From contig JBKHYG010000120.1 in the NCBI GenBank assembly GCA_046565595.1, positions 1 to 20,920 on the forward strand: 20,920 bases of DNA, read 5' to 3'. The notes beneath the pieces are model-generated. The model had not been told where the DNA came from, ran no database searches, and worked only from the letters and a program-made list of their open reading frames with translations. Positions 1 to 6,196 of this stretch are shown one piece after another (positions within the stretch are counted from its first letter, which is position 1; each line of letters begins with the position of its first letter). This stretch comes from JBKHYG01 sp046565595. GTDB taxonomy: Bacteria > Actinomycetota > AC-67. The position numbers and the translations under genes are program-made.

Positions 1-1
1 G

Positions 2-103
2 GAGACGCTGCTGGACGAGCTGGGCATCAAGCACCTGCGGCGCTCGAAGGCATACGCGCTGTCCGGCGGCGAGCGCCGCCGGCTCGAGATCACCCGCGCG
101 CTG
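2..103 (+). pseudogene. lptB: lptB fragment (ABC ATPase signature region), foreign to the rest of the contig
   Basis: Frame 2 of the plus strand reads a 34-residue piece of an ABC ATPase containing the signature ALSGGERRRLEI, preceded by a helix ending in HLRRSKAYA. This matches the middle of LptB, the cytoplasmic ATPase of the lipopolysaccharide transporter LptB2FGC. The frame stops resembling LptB right after ITRAL at base 103: no Walker B follows, and the reading is instead antisense to another lptB piece. It is open at the left edge. LptB belongs to outer-membrane bacteria and is not expected in a monoderm actinobacterium. I infer that this is foreign or chimeric sequence and not a working gene. 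Confidence 0.75.
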
Positions 104-662
104 GTACATCGGGACGTCGGTGACGTCCTGCTGGCCCAGTCGCACCCGGCCGGCGTCCGGTGCGATCAGCCCCACCATCATGTAGAAGGTGGTGGTCTTC
201 CCCGCCCCGTTCGGCCCCAGCAGCCCGACGATCTCGCCCTGGGAGACCCGCACGGCGACGTCGTTCACCACGCGGCGCTTCCGGTAGACCTTCACCAGCC
301 CCTGCGCGCTGAGGGTGCTCCCGTCGGACGGCGGCGGCGCGACCGCCGCCGCGACCACCTCGGGCGGCGGCGGAGCTAGGAGCGCGCCGAGCCGCTCCTC
401 CACGACGGCGAGCAGCTCGGGGGACGCGAGCGACGGCGCGGGGCGCACCTCGTGCTCCCGGTGCTCCAGGAAAGCGGCGGCCGCGAGACGCGGAGCGACC
501 TCCCCCTGGAGCAGGTCCTCCACCTCGTCGGGCGCGATGTCCACGACGGCCCGTTCCGCGGCGCGCGAGGAGAGCTCCGAGAGATCCGCGCGCACCACCT
601 CCGCGAGCCGATGGAGCGTCACCCAATCGTCCGCCCCGCCCAACCGGGCGAGCGCGCGGAGC
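95..662 (-). pseudogene. lptB: lptB N-terminal half with an upstream in-frame extension, foreign, fused to the sigma gene
   Basis: An open minus-strand frame runs from about 662 down to 95. Its last third is the start of an LptB-type ABC ATPase: STLSAQGLVKVYRKRRVVN, then Walker A GLLGPNGAGKTTTFYMM near 180-225, then DVTDVPMYQRA. LptB identity rests on the TTTFYMMVGLI stretch that follows the P-loop. The upstream part (about 330-660) is Ala/Glu/Pro-rich, for example VEDLLQGEVAPRLAAAAFLE; I do not recognise it. The frame is left at both ends. At 95-103 it folds back onto another lptB piece in the opposite orientation, and at about 660-676 it runs out of frame into the sigma factor. The roughly 60 LptB residues that should join the two halves are missing. 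Confidence 0.7.
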
Positions 663-1211
663 GCGACCACGATCCGCGATCCCACGCTGGATCGCCTGAC
701 GGATCCACCAGGTGGCATACGTCGAGAACTTGAAGCCCTTGCGCCACTCGAACTTGTCCACCGCTCGCATCAGGCCGATGTTGCCCTCTTGGACCAGATC
801 CAGCAGCGGGATCCCGGTGGCGCGGTAACGACGAGCGATGCTGACCACCAGTCGAAGGTTCGACTGGACCATGTGATGCTTCGCTGACTGGCCGTCACGC
901 GCATGGAACTCGAGTTTGCGGCGCTGATCGGCGGTGATCTTGCCGCCCTTGGCGAGCTTGTCCTCGGCCTTGACGCCGCGCTCGATCCGCTGCGCAAGCT
1001 CAACCTCTTGCTCGGCGGTCAGCAGCGGGTATCGGCCGATCTCACGCAGGTATGTGCCCAGCGCGTCGAGGTCGCCGAGCCGGTCGGCATCCTCGGGCCG
1101 GAGGATGACCGGGCGGTCGTCGTCGTCCTGCGCGGCAGCTTCAGCCGCCTGCGCGAGCAACTCGGCATCATCGATGTTCAATTCGTCTGTGGAGAGATTC
1201 GTAGGAGCCAT
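663..1211 (-). CDS. rpoD: Primary-type RNA polymerase sigma factor (RpoD/SigA family), C-terminally truncated by a chimeric junction
   Basis: The factor directs RNA polymerase to promoters. From the ATG at 1211, 183 residues are genuine: an acidic N-terminus, region 1.2 at about 48-80 (LGTYLREIGRYPLLTAEQEV), and region 2 at about 113-183 with LRLVVSIARRYRATGIPLLD, DLVQEGNIGLMRAVDKFEW and FSTYATWWIRQAIQRGIAD. After IADRGR the sequence should continue into regions 3 and 4 (TIRIPVH-like); instead the frame becomes meaningless Arg/Gly-rich translation because the DNA switches to foreign sequence. A start at 1235 is also open, adding eight residues (MKGSLGPL), and neither start has a convincing ribosome site. 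Region 1.2 together with full region 2 argues for the housekeeping or a close primary-like group over an ECF sigma. Confidence 0.85.
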
Positions 1212-1364
1212 AAGAGGGCCCAGTGATCCTTTCATCTACTGCGGGAAGGCGTGCTTAGACAGAGCTTCGGTCAAGTCGGAGTCTCGCCCGTGCACGCCTG
1301 TGATGGTACGGTTCGACATCCTCGGCTGCGATTCCCCCTAGTCAGGGTAAGAATCTTGTGATTT

Positions 1365-1385
1365 CACGAACACACTAAGTTCGTG
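1365..1385. repeat. 7-bp perfect inverted repeat downstream of the DUF255 gene
   Basis: CACGAAC, a 7-nt spacer and GTTCGTG form a perfect dyad five bases beyond the stop codon of the DUF255 gene (minus strand, stop at 1390-1392) and about 150 bases before the sigma start. There is no T-tract, so it could be a weak terminator or an operator in the sigma promoter region. The rest of the gap 1236-1389 shows nothing else convincing beyond a minus-strand TTGACC at 1269-1274 without a good -10 partner. Confidence 0.35.
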
Positions 1386-1389
1386 CTCG

Positions 1390-3423
1390 TTAGTTTCGTC
1401 CGAGTTGGGACGAGAGTTGATCCGGGTTCTTGGCGGGCAGCCCGCAGACCATCCCTTGACATAGGAACGCCTGCCCCGGCTGCCCCAAGCGCCCCTCGGT
1501 TATCGGTGGTCCCTCGGGCCCATCACTCGGCCAGGCCAGCATGACAAGATCCGGATCGAAGCGTCGGCCAGCTACCTGCCGAAGGCCCTCAGCCTGCTCA
1601 GCCCCCACCACGAGCAGCTCCTTACCCTCGCGGATGACCCGATCCACGGCTGCCAGGGTGGCCGCGAATCCGGTAGGCGCGCGTCCGAGGGCGGGGGCCA
1701 TCATCTCGAGGAAGGCTTTGGCCACATCTTCTCCCGGACCAGCACCGAGGCTCGCCGATCGCAGGATGACCGTCGAAGCGGTCGCGTTGCCTGCCGGCGT
1801 TGCGTCGTCGAACATCTCCTTCGGTCGGATGAGCAGGGACTCGGTGTCCTGACCGGTCTCATAGAAGCCTCCCCGATCGTCCGAGAACAGCCTCACCATC
1901 TGGTCGGTCAGCTCCATCGCTTCGGAGAACCAACGGGGGTCGGGGTCGTAGGCGGCGAGGGTCAGCAGGCCGGCCGCCAACTCGGCATGATCGTCCAAGA
2001 AGCCGGGGCCGCTGGTCCGCCCGTCCCTCCAGGCCCGCTGTAGTCGGCCTCGTTCGTCGCGAGCTCTGGTCAGGACCGCCTCAGCGGTTCGGCGCGCAGC
2101 GCTCAGCAGTTCGGGTCGGCCTAGGAACATGGCTGCCTCGGCCAACGCTCCGATGGCCATGCCGTTCCACGCGGTGACCATCTTGTCGTCTCGACCGGGT
2201 CGCGGGCGCTTCGAGCGATACTTGAACCAAGCGGCCCGGAGGCGTTCTATCGCTGCGGCCACCTCTTCGACGGTCTTACCGATCTGCTCTGCGATCTCCT
2301 GATCAGGGATGGGACGCCACAGGATCGTCTTGCCCTCCCAGTTGCCAGGCCCGGCCAGCGCGAACGCGGCGATCGCGATCGGCATGTCGTCGCCCGCAGC
2401 GGCGATCAGTTCGTCGTATCCGAAGGTGTAGAAGGCGCCCTCTGCAGGCCTTCCTTCTTCGTCGAGGGAATCGGCGTCGAGGCTCGATGCGAAACCTCCT
2501 CCGGGGAGCTCGAGTTCGGCAAGGAGGAAGTCTGCGGTCATCGAAGCGGCGCGTTCGAACAGAGGCTCATCCCACAGGGTCGACGCCCGCGCGTACATCG
2601 AGAGCAGTTGAGCATTGTCCGACAGCATCTTCTCGAAATGCGGCACCAGCCAGGCCCTGTCGGTGGAATACCTGCAGAAGCCCCCACCTAGGTGATCGAA
2701 GATCCCGCCTCGAGCCATCTTCTCGAGGGTGAGTCGCACAGCCGACGCCGCATCGGAGTCGCCGCGCGCGGCAGCCCTGAGGAGCAGATCCAGAGCGGGG
2801 GCCTGTGGGAACTTCGGGGCTCCGCCGAAGCCGCCCCACTGAGGATCGATCGCCTCGACGAAGGCCCGGACCCCGTCCTCGACCATCTGATCGTCGAGCT
2901 TCGAAGGTTCACTAGCGAGGGTGGTGGACCGTTCCAGCATCTCCTGCAGACCGGAGCCGTGACGGACGCAATCCTCTCGCCGTTCGGTCCATTGCTGCCA
3001 GATGCCATCCAGCAGCATCCTGAACGAAGGTAGGCCGTGCCGGGGTTCGGGAGGGAAGTAGGTGCCACCGAAGAAAGGCTCCAGGTCTGGCGTAAGGAAC
3101 ATCGTCATCGGCCATCCGCCATGGCGTGTCATGGCCTGCAGCGCCGCCATGTAGATCCGGTCGATGTCGGGTCTCTCCTCACGGTCGACCTTTATCGAAA
3201 CGAACCGCTCGTTCATCACCGCCGCCGTGTCGGGATCCTGGAAGGACTCGTGCGCCATCACATGGCACCAGTGGCACGCGGCGTAACCGACCGACAGCAG
3301 GATCGGCTTGTCCTCCCTCTTCGCTTTCTCGAGCGCCTCTGGTCCCCACTCGAACCAGTCGACCGGATCCTCGGAATGCTGCAGTAGGTAGGGCGATATC
3401 GCGTCGGCGAGTCGGTTTGCCAC
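1390..3423 (-). CDS. DUF255 thioredoxin-fold protein (YyaL/spermatogenesis-associated protein 20 family)
   Basis: The 677-residue protein is the usual full length for the family. The N-terminus ANRLADAISPYLLQHSEDP is the family hallmark. A thioredoxin-like domain covers about 1-170 with a CxxC at C50-C53 inside ACHWCHVMAHESF, followed by GGWPMTMFLTP. The rest is an alpha/alpha barrel resembling N-acylglucosamine 2-epimerase and six-hairpin glycosidases, with DDKMVTAWNGMAI and GGFYETG motifs. The biochemical function of the family is not settled. The start is GTG at 3423: it gives the family N-terminus, has no Shine-Dalgarno, and lies 6 nt behind a TAGACT hexamer, suggesting a leaderless transcript. 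The gene is divergent from the UbiA-like gene and lies upstream of the sigma gene on the same strand. Confidence 0.92.
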   Translation of the reverse strand: MANRLADAISPYLLQHSEDPVDWFEWGPEALEKAKREDKPILLSVGYAACHWCHVMAHESFQDPDTAAVMNERFVSIKVDREERPDIDRIYMAALQAMTRHGGWPMTMFLTPDLEPFFGGTYFPPEPRHGLPSFRMLLDGIWQQWTERREDCVRHGSGLQEMLERSTTLASEPSKLDDQMVEDGVRAFVEAIDPQWGGFGGAPKFPQAPALDLLLRAAARGDSDAASAVRLTLEKMARGGIFDHLGGGFCRYSTDRAWLVPHFEKMLSDNAQLLSMYARASTLWDEPLFERAASMTADFLLAELELPGGGFASSLDADSLDEEGRPAEGAFYTFGYDELIAAAGDDMPIAIAAFALAGPGNWEGKTILWRPIPDQEIAEQIGKTVEEVAAAIERLRAAWFKYRSKRPRPGRDDKMVTAWNGMAIGALAEAAMFLGRPELLSAARRTAEAVLTRARDERGRLQRAWRDGRTSGPGFLDDHAELAAGLLTLAAYDPDPRWFSEAMELTDQMVRLFSDDRGGFYETGQDTESLLIRPKEMFDDATPAGNATASTVILRSASLGAGPGEDVAKAFLEMMAPALGRAPTGFAATLAAVDRVIREGKELLVVGAEQAEGLRQVAGRRFDPDLVMLAWPSDGPEGPPITEGRLGQPGQAFLCQGMVCGLPAKNPDQLSSQLGRN

Positions 3424-3429
3424 ACGAGG

Positions 3430-3435
3430 AGTCTA
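3430..3435 (-). promoter_or_regulatory. -10 hexamer for leaderless DUF255 transcript
   Basis: TAGACT on the minus strand ends 6 nt before the GTG start at 3423. No Shine-Dalgarno is present, so transcription probably begins at the start codon. No clear -35 is visible. Confidence 0.5.
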
Positions 3436-3456
3436 AGAGATGGGCCTCTGGGCAGT

Positions 3457-3462
3457 TAGCCT
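3457..3462 (+). promoter_or_regulatory. -10 hexamer for leaderless UbiA-like transcript
   Basis: TAGCCT followed by 7 nt and then ATG at 3470. This placement favours the 3470 start over the in-frame ATG at 3440. Confidence 0.5.
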
Positions 3463-3469
3463 CGTACCG

Positions 3470-4378
3470 ATGGATACCACCTTGGATGGGGTGCTGCGAA
3501 GCGCTCGGATGAGGACCGTTCCGTTGGCGTTGTTCGGCGTCGCTGTCGGTTCCGCGGCCGCGGTGCGCGCGAGCGCAGAACTCTCGGTTCCCCGACTGGC
3601 TGTAGCGGCGATCGTCGCTGCGGCGCTACATGTTGCAGCGGTCCTGTTCATCGACACCTTGGATCACGCAGCTGGCACCGACAAGTTGGCGAGGCTCGAT
3701 CGCAGCGGTATCCCGACCGGTGGACTCGCCCTCGAGGAGGGTCAGGTGACCGTCGTCCAGCTGAGGCTGGTCGCAGCAGCGTTACTCGCGATAGCCGTCG
3801 GTGGACTCGCGTTCATCGGATCGTCCGCGGCTTGGGTGACCGCTGGATCCGCGGTCCTGCTCGCAACCCAATACGCGGGACCGCCGCTGCGTCTGGCCTA
3901 CATCGGCGGGGGAGAGGTGATCCTGTTCGCGTGCTACGGACCGCTGGTAGCGATCGGTGCATACGCGGCGCAGACCCCCTGGTCGATCATCGACGGCCTC
4001 TGGTGGGCGTCGGGCTGCGTTGGCCTACTGATCGCGATGGCCTACGCCTCGCACCACTTCCTGCACTGGAGGGCGGACAAGGCGGCGACCAAGCAGACCA
4101 TCGTGGTGCTGGCAGGGGAGCGGGGCGCCCTCGCATCGGTGGCGATCGTCGATGCCGTCGCCGCGGGATGCTTCGTGATGATCGGAGTTTCCGGGTGGGG
4201 GTCCGCGGGACTCTGGTTCGGCCTCCTCGCGGTTCCTGCGCTCGCGCATGCCCTCTGGCGGGCCTGGTCCGATCCGCTTCCGCAGGCGTTCCTTCGTCTG
4301 ATCGGAGCACACCTGGCCGCCGCAGCGATCGTGACCATCGTCATCGCCACCGTCTTCTCAACGGTACCCACTAACTGA
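3470..4378 (+). CDS. UbiA/MenA-like membrane prenyltransferase family protein with an altered second motif
   Basis: A 302-residue, strongly hydrophobic protein with about eight or nine membrane segments, typical UbiA-superfamily size. These enzymes attach isoprenoid chains to aromatic acceptors such as dihydroxynaphthoate in menaquinone synthesis. The first metal/diphosphate motif is recognisable at 61-71, IDTLDHAAGTD, corresponding to NDxxDxxxGxD of MenA-type enzymes. A GPPLRLAYIGGGEVILFACYGPL stretch (about 138-159) matches the Y.GPP..L.Y.GLGE..VF..FGPL region of MenA. The second Asp-rich motif (NNxRDxxxD) is instead HHFLHWRAD at 195-203, keeping only the last Asp (D203). MenA-like function is therefore uncertain. 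The start is taken at 3470 because of the leaderless promoter; 3440 would add ten residues. It converges on the DUF309 gene across a repeat tract. Confidence 0.72.
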   Translation: MDTTLDGVLRSARMRTVPLALFGVAVGSAAAVRASAELSVPRLAVAAIVAAALHVAAVLFIDTLDHAAGTDKLARLDRSGIPTGGLALEEGQVTVVQLRLVAAALLAIAVGGLAFIGSSAAWVTAGSAVLLATQYAGPPLRLAYIGGGEVILFACYGPLVAIGAYAAQTPWSIIDGLWWASGCVGLLIAMAYASHHFLHWRADKAATKQTIVVLAGERGALASVAIVDAVAAGCFVMIGVSGWGSAGLWFGLLAVPALAHALWRAWSDPLPQAFLRLIGAHLAAAAIVTIVIATVFSTVPTN

Positions 4379-4380
4379 TC

Positions 4381-4467
4381 GACTCCGACGGAACCGAAGC
4401 GAACTCCGACCGAACCGAATCGAACCTCGGCGGAACCGAAGCGCGGAACCTCGGCGGAACCGAAGCG
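4381..4467. repeat. Four degenerate 21-bp tandem repeats between convergent genes
   Basis: Units at 4381-4401, 4402-4422, 4423-4443 and 4447-4467 share the core cGGAACCGAAGCG, preceded by AACTCCGAC or AACCTCGGC. A 3-bp insertion (CGG) separates units three and four. The tract fills most of the space between the stop codons of the UbiA-like gene and the DUF309 gene. It is too few and too degenerate for a CRISPR, and no hairpin is obvious. Its role is unknown. Confidence 0.8.
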
Positions 4468-4473
4468 GGGCTT

Positions 4474-4492
4474 GACGCCTAGGGTTGCCTAG
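4474..4492. repeat. Left copy of a 19-bp imperfect direct repeat flanking the DUF309 gene
   Basis: GACGCCTAGGGTTGCCTAG here matches 4992-5010 (GACGCCTAGGCTTGCCTCG) at 17 of 19 positions. The right copy is the promoter and leader of the SRPBCC gene. The left copy is followed by CGG, not ATG, and overlaps the DUF309 stop codon. Confidence 0.6.
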
Positions 4493-4971
4493 CGGGGTCG
4501 GAGCGCGGCACGCGGCTCGCCGATGTCGGCTCCTAGCCCTTCGGCCTCGAGTTCGTCGAGGATCTCCCTGGCCTGCGAGACCAGCGCACCTACCTCTAGG
4601 TCGAGGTGAACATCTCCATACCTGGCAGCCCGGTCGATCCCGCGTCGAAGCAGCGTTTTTGCTCCATGGAGGTTCCCGCGCCCTCGGTGCGTCAAGCCGA
4701 CCGCGATCTGCGTGATCCCCTGCCAGAAGTCCCGGTCGCTCTCAGCAGCATCGTGCCACGCGGTCTCCCAGCACTCGTGAGCCTGGAAGTAGTTGCCGCG
4801 GTTGAAATGTTCGACGCCCTGCGCCATCAGTTCGGCCGGAGTTCCCTCGGGTTCGACCTGTAGAGAGGGATCCCCCTTGGCGTCTCGCGGCAACGGGCGG
4901 CCGAGCGAGTCACGGGGCCGCTGGTTCTTCGGCCGACCCTGGTCGTCTCGATCTCGGGGCGTGGCGCTCAT
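4489..4971 (-). CDS. DUF309 domain protein
   Basis: The 160-residue protein has a polar, charged N-terminal tail (about 1-42, rich in Asp, Arg, Gln and Pro), then a helical DUF309 domain. The family motif is clear: FNRGNYFQAHECWETAWHDA (about 56-75) followed by DFWQGITQIAVGLTHRGRGN (81-100). Its molecular role is not known; the HExWE-W arrangement suggests a small helical-repeat binding domain. The start at 4971 is chosen because TAACCT lies 7 nt upstream. Longer in-frame starts up to 5088 would overlap the divergent SRPBCC gene and add sequence antisense to it. CGGAGGG also lies directly before the ATG but too close to act as a normal ribosome site. It is divergent from the SRPBCC gene with 39 bp between starts. 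Confidence 0.85.
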   Translation of the reverse strand: MSATPRDRDDQGRPKNQRPRDSLGRPLPRDAKGDPSLQVEPEGTPAELMAQGVEHFNRGNYFQAHECWETAWHDAAESDRDFWQGITQIAVGLTHRGRGNLHGAKTLLRRGIDRAARYGDVHLDLEVGALVSQAREILDELEAEGLGADIGEPRAALRPR

Positions 4972-4978
4972 CCCTCCG

Positions 4979-4984
4979 AGGTTA
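4979..4984 (-). promoter_or_regulatory. -10 hexamer for leaderless DUF309 transcript
   Basis: TAACCT on the minus strand lies 7 nt before the ATG at 4971. The divergent SRPBCC -10 (4998-5003) is only 13 bp away, so the two promoters probably interfere with each other. Confidence 0.5.
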
Positions 4985-4991
4985 CCCGTCA

Positions 4992-5010
4992 GACGCCTAG
5001 GCTTGCCTCG
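4992..5010 (+). promoter_or_regulatory. -10 region of a leaderless SRPBCC transcript; right copy of the 19-bp repeat
   Basis: TAGGCT at 4998-5003 is followed by TGCCTCG (7 nt) and ATG at 5011. No Shine-Dalgarno is present. The block repeats the sequence at 4474-4492. Confidence 0.5.
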
Positions 5011-5412
5011 ATGTTCGAGGCGACCGACGAGATCTTCATCCGCGCTCCTTCGCGCCATATCCAGGAGGCCTTCTTGCATCTGCATCAAGATGCGTCCTGG
5101 TGGCGAGGGGTTCGTGCGCGCGGCGGTTACGGCTGGCTACACATCGACGCTCCGACGGGACGCGGCAACGGCCGCATCCGGTGGAAGGTCCGCATCGAAG
5201 ACGCTCGCGAATGGGAGGGGTTCAGGTGTGTCTTCGAAGAGGGGCCGCGCGGAGAGAGCGAGTTCTGGCTGGAGGCGTTCGGCTCTGGAACCATCGTGCA
5301 TCACTTCCTCCGCGTGGAGGCCTGCTCGCCTCGCGCGATCGATGACCATCGCAGGGCTATCAGGATCGGCATGAATGGCCTGAAGGATCACCTAGAGCGG
5401 ATCGCTGTCTAG
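5011..5412 (+). CDS. SRPBCC (START/polyketide cyclase-like) family protein
   Basis: A 133-residue single-domain protein. The opening MFEATDEIFIRAPSRHIQEAF is the usual first strand and helix of the SRPBCC fold, followed by a WW-containing turn (DASWWRGV), beta-rich middle (GRIRWKVRIEDA, FRCVFEEGP), FGSGTIVHHFLRVEA, and a long C-terminal helix IGMNGLKDHLERIAV. Such proteins bind hydrophobic ligands in a central cavity, some acting as cyclases or dehydratases; nothing here fixes the ligand. The start is set by the leaderless promoter. The stop codon shares CTAG (5409-5412) with the stop of the convergent secreted-protein gene. Confidence 0.8.
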   Translation: MFEATDEIFIRAPSRHIQEAFLHLHQDASWWRGVRARGGYGWLHIDAPTGRGNGRIRWKVRIEDAREWEGFRCVFEEGPRGESEFWLEAFGSGTIVHHFLRVEACSPRAIDDHRRAIRIGMNGLKDHLERIAV

Positions 5413-6158
5413 AACGGCCCGCATCTCTCAACCACGCTGAAGACGACGATGACGCGGAAGCAGTCTTCGATCCCCTGCTGAGGTGGCACGGTTGGCTTCA
5501 TCCGAGCGTCCCCCTGGACCTCGAGGATCGGTATGCACAGTCCGAAGTAACAGAATGACTCTCGCGTACGGGTCCCTAAGTCGATCCCGGTCTGATCGGC
5601 GCCGATGGCGATGGTGGAAGCGGTGGACTGTGGTCCGATCTCCTGATCGGGTTTGTCCAGCCGCCCTCCGTAGGTGATCTTCAGCTGGAGGGTCCCTGAA
5701 GCCGATCCGCTCACGCCACCCACCTGAAGGAAGTAGCGGATCCCAGGCTCGGCGACCCATCCCAACATCGACTGCTTGCGGGTCCCCATGTCGTTGTTGC
5801 ATTGCAGGGCCTGGAAGGCAGGGAAGCTCCTGCTCGTGCCGACCCATACCGCCAGCGTCGTATCGAAGCCGGAGCCGTAGGTCGAGACGGAGATCGGGGT
5901 CGTGGTGTCGAGCTTGATCTCGTACCAGACCGTTGCCCTAGGGGGCGCACATGATGCGCTGCGCTCGCCGCTCTGGATGGTCGAACCGGATGTGTTGCGA
6001 GAGTCCGAGTACGGCACGCTCTTTATGACCGGTGCGCTTCCTAGGTTGTCGTTGGAAGGAGCCGCGTGGGCGGGGGTGGACCCCAACAAGGGTACGGATA
6101 CGGCCAGGACACCAAGGAGGAGTTTCTTGCGTTGCGATGGCCAGGGGTGGGAGTGCAT
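5409..6158 (-). CDS. Secreted protein with bacterial pre-peptidase C-terminal-like (PPC) domain and Cys-containing tail
   Basis: 249 residues. A signal peptide is visible: RKKLLLGVLAVSVPLLGSTP then AHA, with likely cleavage after residue 32. The mature protein begins APSNDNLGSAPVI, the typical NDNxxxAxxI opening of a PPC-type beta-sandwich, continues with SCAPPRATVWYEIKL, GSGFDTTLAVWVGTS, LQCNNDMG and GIRYFLQVGGVSGSASGTLQ, and ends near residue 165. These domains usually ride on secreted enzymes; here there is no catalytic domain. The remaining 80 residues hold five Cys, including FCYFGLCIP, plus DCFRVIVVF and ERCGPF, perhaps disulfide-linked. The ATG sits in the loop of a small hairpin (GGGAG-ATGCA-CTCCC). 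The gene starts 38 bp after the HAD stop on the same strand, so co-transcription is possible. Confidence 0.82.
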   Translation of the reverse strand: MHSHPWPSQRKKLLLGVLAVSVPLLGSTPAHAAPSNDNLGSAPVIKSVPYSDSRNTSGSTIQSGERSASCAPPRATVWYEIKLDTTTPISVSTYGSGFDTTLAVWVGTSRSFPAFQALQCNNDMGTRKQSMLGWVAEPGIRYFLQVGGVSGSASGTLQLKITYGGRLDKPDQEIGPQSTASTIAIGADQTGIDLGTRTRESFCYFGLCIPILEVQGDARMKPTVPPQQGIEDCFRVIVVFSVVERCGPF

Positions 6159-6196
6159 CTCCCGGGAAGGTTCGTCGGCGGTTCGCCGCGCTCCTG

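Noticed and set aside
90..662. C-terminal 190 residues of the open frame that continues the sigma factor (Arg/Gly-rich)
   Set aside because: It is an off-frame reading through the foreign lptB segment; the neighbouring frame reads a real ABC ATPase.
1365..1385. CACGAAC/GTTCGTG as a LexA (SOS) box
   Set aside because: The Gram-positive SOS box has a 4-bp spacer between CGAAC and GTTCG; here it is 7 bp.
3440..3469. ATG at 3440 as start of the UbiA-like gene
   Set aside because: It places the TAGCCT -10 inside the coding region and has no ribosome site; the ATG at 3470 fits the leaderless pattern.
4381..4467. CRISPR array
   Set aside because: The units are directly adjacent with no unique spacers and are degenerate; no cas genes are near.
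4972..5088. N-terminal extension of the DUF309 gene to 5088
   Set aside because: It would overlap the divergent SRPBCC gene, and the added residues are antisense to it; the promoter at 4979-4984 supports 4971.
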